From: JAHECQ01 sp047638695
Lineage (GTDB): Bacteria > Actinomycetota > Acidimicrobiia > Acidimicrobiales > SZUA-35
Length of the DNA: 9,973 bases
Direction: 5' to 3'
NCBI GenBank assembly: GCA_047638695.1
Contig: JBLINY010000144.1
Location: forward strand, 1 to 9,973
Numbering within the stretch: the first letter of the stretch is position 1; each line of letters opens with the position of its first letter. Below the pieces are notes generated by a model that made no database searches, had not been told where the DNA came from, and saw nothing but the letters and a program-made list of their open reading frames with translations. The position numbers and the translations under genes are program-made. Shown here in pieces: positions 1-7,294 of this stretch.

Positions 1-371
1 GACGTAAGTTCGCCGAACCTCAGTCGAGGGCTCGCTACGGACCGAAGCCGACGACCGACAGCAATCAGCGGTCGATGACCCGGTCGACTGAGGCCCGAAG
101 CATCGAATCAGCAGGCCATTCGAGTGCTCACTCGACAACGCCGGCACGAAATCACTGTCCCGCGCACGACCGCTCGGCATCGGCCCCAGTGCAGTACTCA
201 CAATGTCGGCGCGACGTGGCTCTCGACCCGCTCGATAACCGGCTTCAATGAGCCGCGGGCTACGCAAGGAAGGGGCCATCGCCGACGTGCTCGATAATCG
301 CGCCATGGAATCACTAGCGCCAGCGACGTGAGAGCGGCGCAGGCATATCTACCCAAGCCGCACGCTGCGTA
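1..371. other. No supported gene; left-edge intergenic or decayed sequence
   Basis: I find no reading frame here with a recognisable product. Long open frames on the minus strand continue into the downstream gene and look like GC-driven shadows. The only clear structure is a 10-bp inverted repeat at 18-27 and 84-93, listed separately. If the SWIM-type gene that follows was once full length, its N-terminal half with the zinc finger should have lain here, but I see no in-frame C-x-C...C-x-H motif. Confidence 0.5.
18..93. repeat. 10-bp perfect inverted repeat, 56-nt spacer
   Basis: CCTCAGTCGA at 18-27 is mirrored by TCGACTGAGG at 84-93. The inner flanks (GGG after the left arm, CCC before the right arm) could extend the stem with a 2-nt bulge. 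No role can be assigned. A repeat of this length could arise by chance in a 10-kb window. Confidence 0.35.
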
Positions 372-1850
372 ATGCTCTGGCTGCTGCGTCTTGCTCGTGG
401 GGTCCCGATCCGTGCACCGATCACAGAGCGGGGTGCCTGCCGCGTTGGCGCGGTCTCTCAGACTCGGGCCCGAGCTTGTGGCGTCGCCTATCGTTCTGAC
501 GTGGCAGGTGCAGCGAGGCAGGATGCTGATGGGTCGTTGAGTGAACTCATCGAACGGTTGGATGAACCGACGGCGAAGATGCTCCTCGAACGTGCGGCTG
601 CTGAGTCGGCAGCAATCGCCGCGGCAGTACGGCTTGCTGTAGCTGTGCCTGCAGACCGTGTTCGAATCTTGCGGGCCGAGGCTGATTCGGTGCTGCGGAC
701 GCGGCGCCACCTGGACTACCGCGAGGCAAATGAATGGGCGCTAGAAGCTGGAGTCGTGGTCGACGCGATGGAGGCGGAAGCGGCGAGCAACCCATCGAGG
801 GACTTGCTGAAGCTGATCGAACTTTCGGTCGGTCGGGTCGTGAAAGTGATCCTGAAGTCTGATGATTCGTCGGGGATGATGGGCGACGTAGCGCACCGGT
901 TGTTGACGGTCCACGAGCAAGTGTCCCTTGCCGGGGTTGCCGAGCCGAAGGCCTTGGCAAGGTGGATGATCAAGTTCGGGGTCGACGATCAGGACTTCTT
1001 TACGATCGACCCGGTGCGGTACGCCCCGGCCCTGGGCGACAAGGGCATGGACGTCTACCGCAAGGCAGTGGCTGAGCGGTCTTCTCAGGGTCGTGTCCCG
1101 TTCGCTGTGCAGCATGCAACGGAACGCCTTGCCGTGCTCGATGGCGATATCGAAGCGATCGTCGCGCTGCTCGGCCAAGAGCTGACTTCTCCTCATCAGT
1201 ACACGCGGGTAGCCGAGGCGATGCTCGAGCTCGAGCGGCCCGACGATGCGCTGCAGTGGGCGGAGCGAGGCATCGCGGCAACAAGCGGATGGCAGGTCAA
1301 ACATCTCTATGACATAGCTGCCGGTATACACGAGGCCAACGGGGATCAGACCGCTGTTCTCGACGTGAGACTGGATCATCACCAGAACATGCCCAGTACG
1401 TCGACATACGGTCTCCTGCGCGATGCGGCTATCGCTGTCGGGTCCTGGGGCGCACATGTGGCTTCAGCTCGTGACGTACTCGGGCGCCGGGATCGTGACT
1501 CGCTGGTCGATGTGTTGTTGGCCGACGGTGAGGTCGAGGCGGCTTGGGAGCTCGCATCACAAGACGGCGATGACCTCGGGAACGACCGTCTCCTTCGACT
1601 GGCGGAGGCGTATGAAAGTGTCGACCCTGCGGCTTCTGTCGACGTGTATGTGCGGGTTGTCGAGTCGATCTTGGAGACGACCGATCGAAGGGCGTATCGG
1701 GCCGCGGTGAAGCAGCTCAAGAACGCCAGGCGCGCTTCCGAAGCGGCCGGGCTGGCTACGGAGCACCAGGCATATCTGGTCGGCTTGAGAGAGGCACACC
1801 GTCGGAGGCCCACGCTCACTGCGATGCTCGACAAACTGATCGAGGGCTAG
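372..1850 (+). CDS. SWIM zinc-finger-type protein, C-terminal part only (N-terminal truncated)
   Basis: From about residue 55 (nt 535) to the stop, the protein matches my knowledge of the helical-repeat C-terminal region of actinobacterial SWIM zinc-finger family proteins (DUF6880-like). It shows the stretches 'DYREANEWALEAGVVVDAME', 'AEAMLELERPDDALQWAERG', 'LLADGEVEAAWELA' and a basic end 'RRPTLTAMLDKLIEG'. The repeats resemble TPR helices and probably bind protein or nucleic acid; the exact role is unknown. The SWIM finger (C-x-C...C-x-H), normally N-terminal to this region, is missing, and residues 1-54 look unrelated. The ATG at 372 is the longest start; the in-frame GTG at 501 is closer to where homology begins. 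Neither has a convincing Shine-Dalgarno. The gene is probably a truncated remnant whose frame has stayed open, so recent truncation or continued use are both possible. The family call is fairly sure; expression and start are not. Confidence 0.65.
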   Translation: MLWLLRLARGVPIRAPITERGACRVGAVSQTRARACGVAYRSDVAGAARQDADGSLSELIERLDEPTAKMLLERAAAESAAIAAAVRLAVAVPADRVRILRAEADSVLRTRRHLDYREANEWALEAGVVVDAMEAEAASNPSRDLLKLIELSVGRVVKVILKSDDSSGMMGDVAHRLLTVHEQVSLAGVAEPKALARWMIKFGVDDQDFFTIDPVRYAPALGDKGMDVYRKAVAERSSQGRVPFAVQHATERLAVLDGDIEAIVALLGQELTSPHQYTRVAEAMLELERPDDALQWAERGIAATSGWQVKHLYDIAAGIHEANGDQTAVLDVRLDHHQNMPSTSTYGLLRDAAIAVGSWGAHVASARDVLGRRDRDSLVDVLLADGEVEAAWELASQDGDDLGNDRLLRLAEAYESVDPAASVDVYVRVVESILETTDRRAYRAAVKQLKNARRASEAAGLATEHQAYLVGLREAHRRRPTLTAMLDKLIEG

Positions 1851-1869
1851 ATCATGGCCGAGATCCCGA

Positions 1870-1882
1870 CGACTCGGAGTCG
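1870..1882 (+). terminator. Weak hairpin after the SWIM-type gene
   Basis: CGACT, loop CGG, AGTCG forms a 5-bp stem 20 nt after the stop codon. There is no T-tract. It could help termination, but it is short enough to be chance. Confidence 0.2.
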
Positions 1883-1903
1883 AACGTGTCCACCGAAACT
1901 CAT

Positions 1904-1932
1904 GCGACAGGGTCGGATCCGGTTCGTAGCAT
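1904..1932 (+). promoter_or_regulatory. Candidate promoter for leaderless transcription of the 65-aa gene
   Basis: GCGACA at 1904-1909 (4/6 to TTGACA) and TAGCAT at 1927-1932 (4/6 to TATAAT) are separated by exactly 17 nt. The -10 box ends 6 nt before the ATG at 1939, so transcription would start at or next to the A of the start codon. There is no Shine-Dalgarno before that ATG, which fits leaderless translation, common in actinobacteria. This rests on motif matching alone. Confidence 0.4.
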
Positions 1933-1938
1933 TGGCGG

Positions 1939-2136
1939 ATGGCTACCGAGCAGCAAGCGCCGCCTCAGGAACAGATCGAAGATGCCCTCGCTCAGACGCT
2001 TCGGGGCTGGGGAGCCGAACTCGATGACGGTCGGAAGTTCTGGTGGGGCGACTGGACCAAGATGATCGGCGATGCCATCACCGCGGTCCGAACCGGTGAG
2101 CCGGTGCTCTACCCCGATGATGACGAGCCGGAGTGA
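1939..2136 (+). CDS. Small acidic protein of unknown function (65 aa)
   Basis: I do not recognise this protein. It is 65 residues long, soluble, with no signal peptide or membrane segment. A Gln/Glu-rich N-terminus (residues 1-15) leads to a central segment with three tryptophans ('GWGAEL', 'KFWWGDW', residues 23-40). A short helix-like stretch 'KMIGDAITAVRTG' follows, and the tail is strongly acidic (PDDDEPE). The ATG at 1939 is chosen because the candidate promoter places the transcription start there and no other start fits. It sits between the SWIM-type fragment and the AbiE operon, on the same strand as both, and is closed off downstream by a strong hairpin at 2160-2186, so it is probably its own transcription unit. 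Real coding is plausible from the promoter spacing and the terminator but not proven by recognised homology. Confidence 0.5.
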   Translation: MATEQQAPPQEQIEDALAQTLRGWGAELDDGRKFWWGDWTKMIGDAITAVRTGEPVLYPDDDEPE

Positions 2137-2159
2137 AGCAGTCCTCGTTTCAGAATCGC

Positions 2160-2186
2160 AGCTGTCTCACCGGCGGTGAAACAGCT
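2160..2186 (+). terminator. Strong stem-loop downstream of the 65-aa gene
   Basis: AGCTGT (2160-2165) pairs with ACAGCT (2181-2186), and TCACC (2167-2171) with GGTGA (2175-2179). This gives 11 base pairs interrupted by one C-A mismatch, with a 3-nt GGC loop. It starts 24 nt after the stop codon. No T-run follows, as is common in high-GC terminators. A second smaller hairpin (CGCCG, CCAA, CGGCG at 2201-2214) lies just beyond. Together they probably insulate the AbiE operon from upstream transcription. Confidence 0.5.
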
Positions 2187-2231
2187 CACCTTCTGGAATT
2201 CGCCGCCAACGGCGAGCTGATAACTTAACTA

Positions 2232-2272
2232 TGTGCCCGGATGTGCCCCCTGAGAGGGTAAATTCGGGCACA
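2232..2272 (+). promoter_or_regulatory. Candidate AbiEi operator: inverted repeat upstream of the AbiE operon
   Basis: TGTGCCCG (2232-2239) is mirrored exactly by CGGGCACA (2265-2272). A second TGTGCCC half-site lies at 2242-2248, and CCCT/AGGG (2248-2251 and 2255-2258) forms a small palindrome inside. The block ends 22 nt before the AbiEi start, where a promoter would be expected. AbiEi proteins studied elsewhere bind inverted repeats in their own promoter and repress it. That this block is the operator here is inference from position and symmetry. Confidence 0.45.
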
Positions 2273-2294
2273 GATCTAAGAGAATGGCCGTCGG

Positions 2295-3167
2295 ATGAGC
2301 GAAACAGGTGATGCATCACGTTCGATCCCGGGGTGGGCCGCGGATCTGATAGCGGTTCTCTCTCGCGACCGGCCGGCAGTCGTGACGCGACAAGATCTCG
2401 CCGGCCGCCTCGAGGAACTAGGAGTCGGTCGCGACCCAGAAAGGACCGCACGCGACCTTCAGCAGCTCGGCTGGTTCGCGAGCTTGCATCTCAAAGGAGT
2501 GTGGGCGTTCGTGCCGGCGGGGGAGGCCGACGTCACCGACCCGTACATCGATGTACGGGCCTGGAAGGCACGCCAACTTGATGCCTCGTTCGCTCTCGCC
2601 GGGGAGGCCGCGGCGTGGCACCTTGGCTACCTCCCCCGAAACTTCGGCGGGACGATCGCGGTCTGGCTGCCGTCGAACGAGCGCGTACCGCACGGACTGC
2701 GGAGCTACGTCTCGCTCGTGCGGCTCAGCTGGTCGGGCGAACAAGCGAGCGAGTTCGCCCCTAACTCTCGCCTACTTCGTCGCAAGGGGCTGGACCTGAC
2801 CAACTGGGCGTCTGGGCTCCCGGCCTTCGGTCCTGAAGCGCTGGTTGTGCAGCTGGCCGCCCGGCCCGCGTCGTTTCGAGTGTGGGCTGACCTGATTCCT
2901 CAACTCGATGTCTTGGCGTCGGACTGTGACACCGACAAGATCGAGCGCCTGCTCGGCGGTCAGTCAGCCTCCGCGTGGCAACGCGCTGCATACCTTCTGC
3001 ACCGCGGGGGCCGAACCGACGACGCTGCTGATCTACTCGACCGACGCCCCAGCAGGTCGATGCCGGTGGCGTCCTTTGGCGACGGCCCGGCCGCAGTGTG
3101 GTCATCACAGTTCAGCGTTAATGATCACCTTGTCGCGCCGCTGCAGGATCAACTCGGGAAGGCGTGA
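2295..3167 (+). CDS. abiEi: Type IV toxin-antitoxin antitoxin, AbiEi family
   Basis: This is the antitoxin and likely autorepressor of an AbiE system (290 aa). In type IV systems the antitoxin does not bind the toxin; it counters the toxin's effect and represses the operon. Residues about 13-75 form the expected N-terminal winged helix ('LIAVLSRDRPAVVTRQDLAG', 'DLQQLGWFASLHLKGVWAFV'). After the 'DPYIDVRAWKA' segment (82-92) comes the larger AbiEi C-terminal domain ('AAAWHLGY', 'VWLP', 'GLPAFGPEALVVQLA', 'AAYLLHRGGRTDDAADLL'). Length fits the family. The ATG at 2295 fits the start of the fold, though no strong Shine-Dalgarno precedes it. A 4-codon ORF (ATG at 2284) ends in a TGA that overlaps this ATG and could couple translation. 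The stop shares one base with the toxin start (TGATG), so the pair is one translationally coupled operon. The call is firm from the toxin partner and the domain layout. Confidence 0.85.
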   Translation: MSETGDASRSIPGWAADLIAVLSRDRPAVVTRQDLAGRLEELGVGRDPERTARDLQQLGWFASLHLKGVWAFVPAGEADVTDPYIDVRAWKARQLDASFALAGEAAAWHLGYLPRNFGGTIAVWLPSNERVPHGLRSYVSLVRLSWSGEQASEFAPNSRLLRRKGLDLTNWASGLPAFGPEALVVQLAARPASFRVWADLIPQLDVLASDCDTDKIERLLGGQSASAWQRAAYLLHRGGRTDDAADLLDRRPSRSMPVASFGDGPAAVWSSQFSVNDHLVAPLQDQLGKA

Positions 3168-4060
3168 TGGCCGCCGGCACGCTAACCGAAGCGCTGGTTC
3201 GACTACACGGAGCCGGACGCGCCGAGACCTACGGGGCAGCGCTACTCGACGTCGCGCAAGATCATCTGCTGTGGCTGCTGGCCGAGCTCGGTCACTTCGA
3301 TGACGGCACCCTGGTGTTCAAGGGCGGCACTGCCCTGCGGAAGTGCCGACTCGGAGGCGGCGGACGATTCTCCACCGATGTCGACTTCGTCGCCCCCGAT
3401 GACGACACCGTTCTGGAGGTGTGCGAGGCCATTGATGGGGCGAGCATCGCGGGGTTCCAGTTCTCGCTCCAGTCCACTCGCGGCGACGGGCGGCACTGGA
3501 CCATGCAGGTAAGACATCCCCAGCTCGGCCAGCCTGATGTCGCGGCATCGGTGGAGTTCGCTCGGCGGCCCCTGATTCTCCCGCCTGAACGTCTCAGCTT
3601 CGTTGATCTGTCTGTGCACCGGGTGTATGAGATCGCTCTGCCGGAGCTTCCCGTGATCGCGGAGGCGGAGGCGTGCGCGGAGAAGCTCGCTCGCTACCGA
3701 CGCATCGCGCTCGGTCGCGACGTATATGACCTCGCAGAGTTCGCTTCCGGAGCGATGGACGAAGCTCTCGTACGACGGCTGTGGGTACTCAAAGTGTGGG
3801 GCGACGTTGTCGACGATGGCCGCGGCGACAAGCCAGCTGACCCAGCGGACATTCTCAAGCCCAGATCCGAGGGCGACTTCGCCTCCGACTCGATCGGAAA
3901 GCTGACCCAACCGGTGGACCTCAAACGCTGGGAGAGAGTCGTCCGAGAGCGCTTCGAGTTCCTGGCCGCCCTCGACGAAGACGAACGCCGCTGGGCCGCC
4001 TGCGACCCACGCCACCGCCACGAGATTGAGGCTGCGATCAACGCTGGCGGATTCGCGTAG
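3167..4060 (+). CDS. abiEii: Type IV toxin-antitoxin toxin, AbiEii/AbiGii nucleotidyltransferase
   Basis: This is the toxin of the AbiE pair (297 aa), a cytoplasmic nucleotidyltransferase of the DNA polymerase beta superfamily. Family members are bacteriostatic and linked to abortive phage infection; some modify tRNA. The four family motifs are visible: FKGGTALRK (51-59), RFSTDVDF (67-74, metal-binding Asp71 and Asp73), EKLARYRR (172-179) and RDVYDL (184-189). All key residues are present, so it should be active. The ATG at 3167 is preferred over GTG 3164: GGGAAGG at 3156-3162 is 4 nt before the ATG but only 1 nt before the GTG, and TGATG gives the usual coupled overlap with the antitoxin. 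Regulation is presumably by AbiEi at 2232-2272. The region after residue 200, rich in charged residues, is the usual helical C-terminal domain. No truncation or frameshift is seen. Confidence 0.9.
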   Translation: MAAGTLTEALVRLHGAGRAETYGAALLDVAQDHLLWLLAELGHFDDGTLVFKGGTALRKCRLGGGGRFSTDVDFVAPDDDTVLEVCEAIDGASIAGFQFSLQSTRGDGRHWTMQVRHPQLGQPDVAASVEFARRPLILPPERLSFVDLSVHRVYEIALPELPVIAEAEACAEKLARYRRIALGRDVYDLAEFASGAMDEALVRRLWVLKVWGDVVDDGRGDKPADPADILKPRSEGDFASDSIGKLTQPVDLKRWERVVRERFEFLAALDEDERRWAACDPRHRHEIEAAINAGGFA

Positions 4061-4090
4061 AACTCAGCCAGCGACTTGTTTCGATCACCG

Positions 4091-4111
4091 ACTTGTTTGA
4101 CGCAAACAAGT
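4091..4111 (+). terminator. Perfect 9-bp stem-loop after abiEii
   Basis: ACTTGTTTG (4091-4099) pairs perfectly with CAAACAAGT (4103-4111) around an ACG loop, 31 nt after the abiEii stop. It is the best candidate terminator of the AbiE operon. It shares sequence with the ACTTGTTT repeats, so it may instead, or also, be a protein-binding site. No T-tract follows. Confidence 0.4.
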
Positions 4112-4112
4112 G

Positions 4113-4177
4113 CTGTCCACAGGCAAGACTTGTAACGTACCTTCTAACGGACAGGCCGTCAGAGGCTGTTATCCACA
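4113..4177 (+). promoter_or_regulatory. Two DnaA-box-like sites
   Basis: TTATCCACA (4169-4177) matches the general DnaA-box consensus TTATNCACA exactly. CTGTCCACA (4113-4121) is one base from the actinobacterial form TTGTCCACA. Both are followed by GGCA. They lie among the ACTTGTTT repeats. They may be a replication origin of an excised element or coincidental; no replication initiator gene is in the window. Confidence 0.35.
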
Positions 4178-4263
4178 GGCACTCGTCGACACAGAGAAGT
4201 CACGAAACCCCTGGTCAACAGCACTTTCCGGCACGAATCGACACACGCCGATATGGGCTTTGA

Positions 4264-5447
<1,184 letters not shown>

Positions 5448-5482
5448 AGCGATGCTCCTTCCGGGGCCCGAGCGTCGGGTCC

Positions 5483-5505
5483 CGGTAGAACAATCGGTAG
5501 AAGCC
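5483..5505 (-). repeat. Paired TTCTACCG octamers upstream of the integrase start
   Basis: Read on the minus strand, TTCTACCG occurs at 5502-5495 and again at 5490-5483 (12-bp period). The first copy is extended to GGCTTCTACCG, identical to 4345-4355 on the plus strand. The pair sits 36-58 bp before the integrase ATG, just upstream of its Shine-Dalgarno, so it could be an operator by which the integrase regulates itself, or further arm sites. Confidence 0.45.
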
Positions 5506-5659
5506 GTGACCCACGCTGGATCGGCACCGCGATCTGTCGAAGTCGGTGCACACGGGACTATCGGGCGACCTGTCGTCCCGCCCGTTCCGGCGTACACATC
5601 GCGAGATTGCCGGTTGCCGATCGGGTCTTGAGTGGCGCGGCTCCCGTTGTTCTGATCGG

Positions 5660-5675
5660 CCGCAGCAGGCTGCGG
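5660..5675 (-). terminator. GC hairpin downstream of the M23 gene
   Basis: CCGCAG (5660-5665) and CTGCGG (5670-5675) form a perfect 6-bp stem with a CAGG loop about 100 nt after the M23 stop. There is no T-tract; weak evidence. Confidence 0.25.
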
Positions 5676-5777
5676 ACCCGAACGCCACAGGTGTCGATCA
5701 GCAACCAGGTGGGTTCAGTCAGCGAACCGATACAGAGAGCCGACCAAGCTCGGATGTGAAGGGGGTTGAGCGTTTGG

Positions 5778-6932
5778 TCAGGGAAACGCAATAAGAGCGT
5801 CATTCATCGGGATAGCAAGTGTCCGGACGTCAGTGGAGGAGCCCTTGTCATCGAGGAGTTCGAATGACTCGAACACGAACGGCAGTGCGCTGCCGTTGAG
5901 ACCGGATGCGTTCTGCGTGTCGAATATCTGGCTCACGTGGAAGTGGAGGTGGGGCCCCGAGGAGGCGCCCGAGTTGCCGACCCTGCCCAAGACATCGCCC
6001 TTCTTTACCTGATCACCCACGCGGACGGTGAGGCTCGCCGGTATCAGGTGGGCGTAGGTCACGAATCGGTCATCGCCGATATCGAGAATGACGCAATTCC
6101 CGCACCTCATGTCGAGCGGGACCGGGCTCGGTGGGCGCGAGCCGGGCACGTTTTCGGGGACGCCGTCGATAGCCATTGCAATTGTTCCGTCGGCAACCGC
6201 GAGGATCTCTTCGCCGTAGGCATGGTGGGCTGCGTTGTCTGACTCGTCGCCGACGAAGAAGTCTCCGTTTGGTCCCTTTCGGAGGAAGTCCATTGCGTAT
6301 CGCATCGGGATCCGGACCGTATCGTCGAAAACCTCGATGTTCCGGCTATGCGGCGATTCGTCGGTGTTATTTGCAGCCAGCCAATTATCTCCTCGCAATG
6401 GTGGCCCCAGTACGACTGGATCCTCATCCTCTATCGGGACGACCAACAGTTCCTCGAATTCGGTCTCCTTGCCGGCGGACTGCAGGGTCACGAGGTGCGT
6501 AAGGGATTGGTTCGGCAAGTCGGTAGGCAACGGCAGCCAAATGAACACCAACAGCTCGGCTCCTGGCTCGATCAGCGTGGTCGGATCGGACTCTGGGTCG
6601 ATCTGGCTGGACGGCTGGGACACCCGCTCGCAAAGGTCCGAGCCGGCATGCGAGGCGAGGAGGTTCTCCCCGCTGGTCGTGTCGACCTGTTGGACGTTGA
6701 CTGGTGTTTCTCCCGAGTTCAGGATCGAGAGTTCGTACACCACGAGCTTCTCATCTTGGGTTTGGACCGATCGGACCGGATCGATGGTTCGCAACCGAAT
6801 CGATGGCGCCGAGTCGCCGGAGCTGGAACTGAAGGTCGAGCTGCAACTGCTGGAGCTCCGGAACTGCCACAACCCAGCGGCGACAAGTACCAGCACCAAA
6901 CCCAAAACCACAACCCGACCCCGCACCTGCAT
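5778..6932 (-). CDS. Membrane-anchored M23-family peptidase homologue
   Basis: The ATG at 6932 is chosen because a G-rich Shine-Dalgarno (GAGGGGG) lies 4 nt upstream and a hydrophobic segment follows at once. An earlier in-frame ATG at 7130 would add an unrelated Arg-rich extension. The protein has 384 residues. A transmembrane anchor or uncleaved signal lies at residues 6-22 (RVVVLGLVLVLVAAGLW), then a Ser-rich linker (26-39). A beta-rich extracytoplasmic region follows (about 45-170), then an M23/lysostaphin-like domain (about 205-345). Visible motifs are RYAMD (211-215), YGEEILAVADGTI (239-251), VTYAHL (291-296), VGDQVKKGDVLGRVGNSG (305-322) and GPHLHFH (326-332). M23 enzymes cut peptidoglycan cross-bridges using zinc held by H-x-x-x-D and H-x-H; here the first His is Arg211, so activity is uncertain. 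It is transcribed away from the HigBA pair and toward the integrase. It may remodel the wall or be a non-enzymatic binding homologue. Confidence 0.75.
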   Translation of the reverse strand: MQVRGRVVVLGLVLVLVAAGLWQFRSSSSCSSTFSSSSGDSAPSIRLRTIDPVRSVQTQDEKLVVYELSILNSGETPVNVQQVDTTSGENLLASHAGSDLCERVSQPSSQIDPESDPTTLIEPGAELLVFIWLPLPTDLPNQSLTHLVTLQSAGKETEFEELLVVPIEDEDPVVLGPPLRGDNWLAANNTDESPHSRNIEVFDDTVRIPMRYAMDFLRKGPNGDFFVGDESDNAAHHAYGEEILAVADGTIAMAIDGVPENVPGSRPPSPVPLDMRCGNCVILDIGDDRFVTYAHLIPASLTVRVGDQVKKGDVLGRVGNSGASSGPHLHFHVSQIFDTQNASGLNGSALPFVFESFELLDDKGSSTDVRTLAIPMNDALIAFP

Positions 6933-7264
6933 CCGACCCCCTCGTCCGGGGCAAACTAGCTCAGTGGTTTGACCCTTTTGGCGGACACGGGTTTGTGGTC
7001 GACATGGCCACTTGCGTCGCCGCCCGATTCTCGAAGCCAACCCCTCGTTCGCAGAGGACCGCAGCATCCACCCAGTGAGTTTCGGTTGGGGCCATACACG
7101 TTGACCTGCAGGATCGGCCCGATCACCCAACCAGTTGGGGAGTGCCCTTATCGATCTGCGTCAGCTACCGCAGCGAGCAGAACGGCACATGAGATCGGTC
7201 TGCTCGTGGTCAGGCGGTAGCGCCCATATTGTCCGCCGCTGCCATCGTATTATCGCTCTTGTGC
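6933..7264. other. Divergent intergenic region between M23 gene and HigBA; no gene supported
   Basis: This 330-nt stretch should contain the promoter of the M23 gene (minus strand) and that of the toxin-antitoxin pair (plus strand). The plus-strand frame starting at 6969 and the minus-strand extension from 7130 show no family signature. I see no convincing -10/-35 pair for the M23 gene. Confidence 0.45.
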
Positions 7265-7287
7265 TATGATCGCATTTGTGCGATCAT
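7265..7287 (+). promoter_or_regulatory. HigBA promoter -10 with overlapping palindromic operator
   Basis: ATGATCGCA (7266-7274) and TGCGATCAT (7279-7287) are perfect 9-bp inverted arms with a 4-nt TTTG spacer. The left arm overlaps TATGAT (7265-7270), a 5/6 match to a -10 box. The toxin GTG starts 8 nt beyond the right arm. HigA-type antitoxins bind such palindromes to repress their own operon. No good -35 is visible. Confidence 0.55.
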
Positions 7288-7294
7288 TGGTTTC

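Larger units (their letters stand above)
4072..4226 (+). repeat. Repeat cluster left of the tRNA core (possible integrase/excisionase arm or iterons)
   Basis: CGACTTGTTT occurs at 4072-4081 and again at 4089-4098 (17-bp period). Its inverse CAAACAAGT is at 4103-4111, and a shorter ACTTGT at 4128-4133. TCCACAGGCA is repeated directly at 4116-4125 and 4172-4181. AAGTGCTGT (4108-4116) has its inverse ACAGCACTT at 4218-4226. This density, directly beside an attachment core, fits a recombinase arm region or a small replication origin. Which of these it is cannot be told from sequence. Confidence 0.5.
5448..5777. other. Intergenic stretch between integrase and M23 gene; no gene supported
   Basis: No frame here resembles an excisionase or small regulator, which one might expect beside an integrase. 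Open frames on both strands are Arg-rich, low-complexity shadows. It holds the integrase Shine-Dalgarno, the octamer pair at 5483-5505, and a 6-bp hairpin at 5660-5675 (CCGCAG, CAGG, CTGCGG) that could end transcription of the M23 gene. Confidence 0.5.

Noticed and set aside
374..424. In another frame, a Cys/His-bearing peptide (SCSWGSDPCTDH) that might be a decayed SWIM finger.
   Set aside because: The spacing does not fit C-x-C...C-x-H, the frame differs from the downstream gene, and flanking residues are not conserved-looking.
741..1457. Long minus-strand open frame of 238 codons inside the SWIM-type gene.
   Set aside because: It lies wholly antisense to a recognisable protein and is a GC-driven shadow.
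6955..6975. TAGCTCAGTGGTT, which resembles a tRNA D arm.
   Set aside because: The D stem does not close (GCTC against GACC) and no anticodon or T arm follows, so it is not a tRNA or the missing 5' half of the fragment at 4264.
6933..7130. N-terminal extension of the M23 gene from ATG 7130.
   Set aside because: The extra 66 residues are Arg-rich and unlike a secreted protein's N-terminus, while ATG 6932 has a Shine-Dalgarno and an immediate membrane segment.
7229..7294. Upstream TTG start of the HigB-like toxin.
   Set aside because: It would place coding sequence across the palindrome and -10 box, and the RelE-fold homology begins at about 7295.
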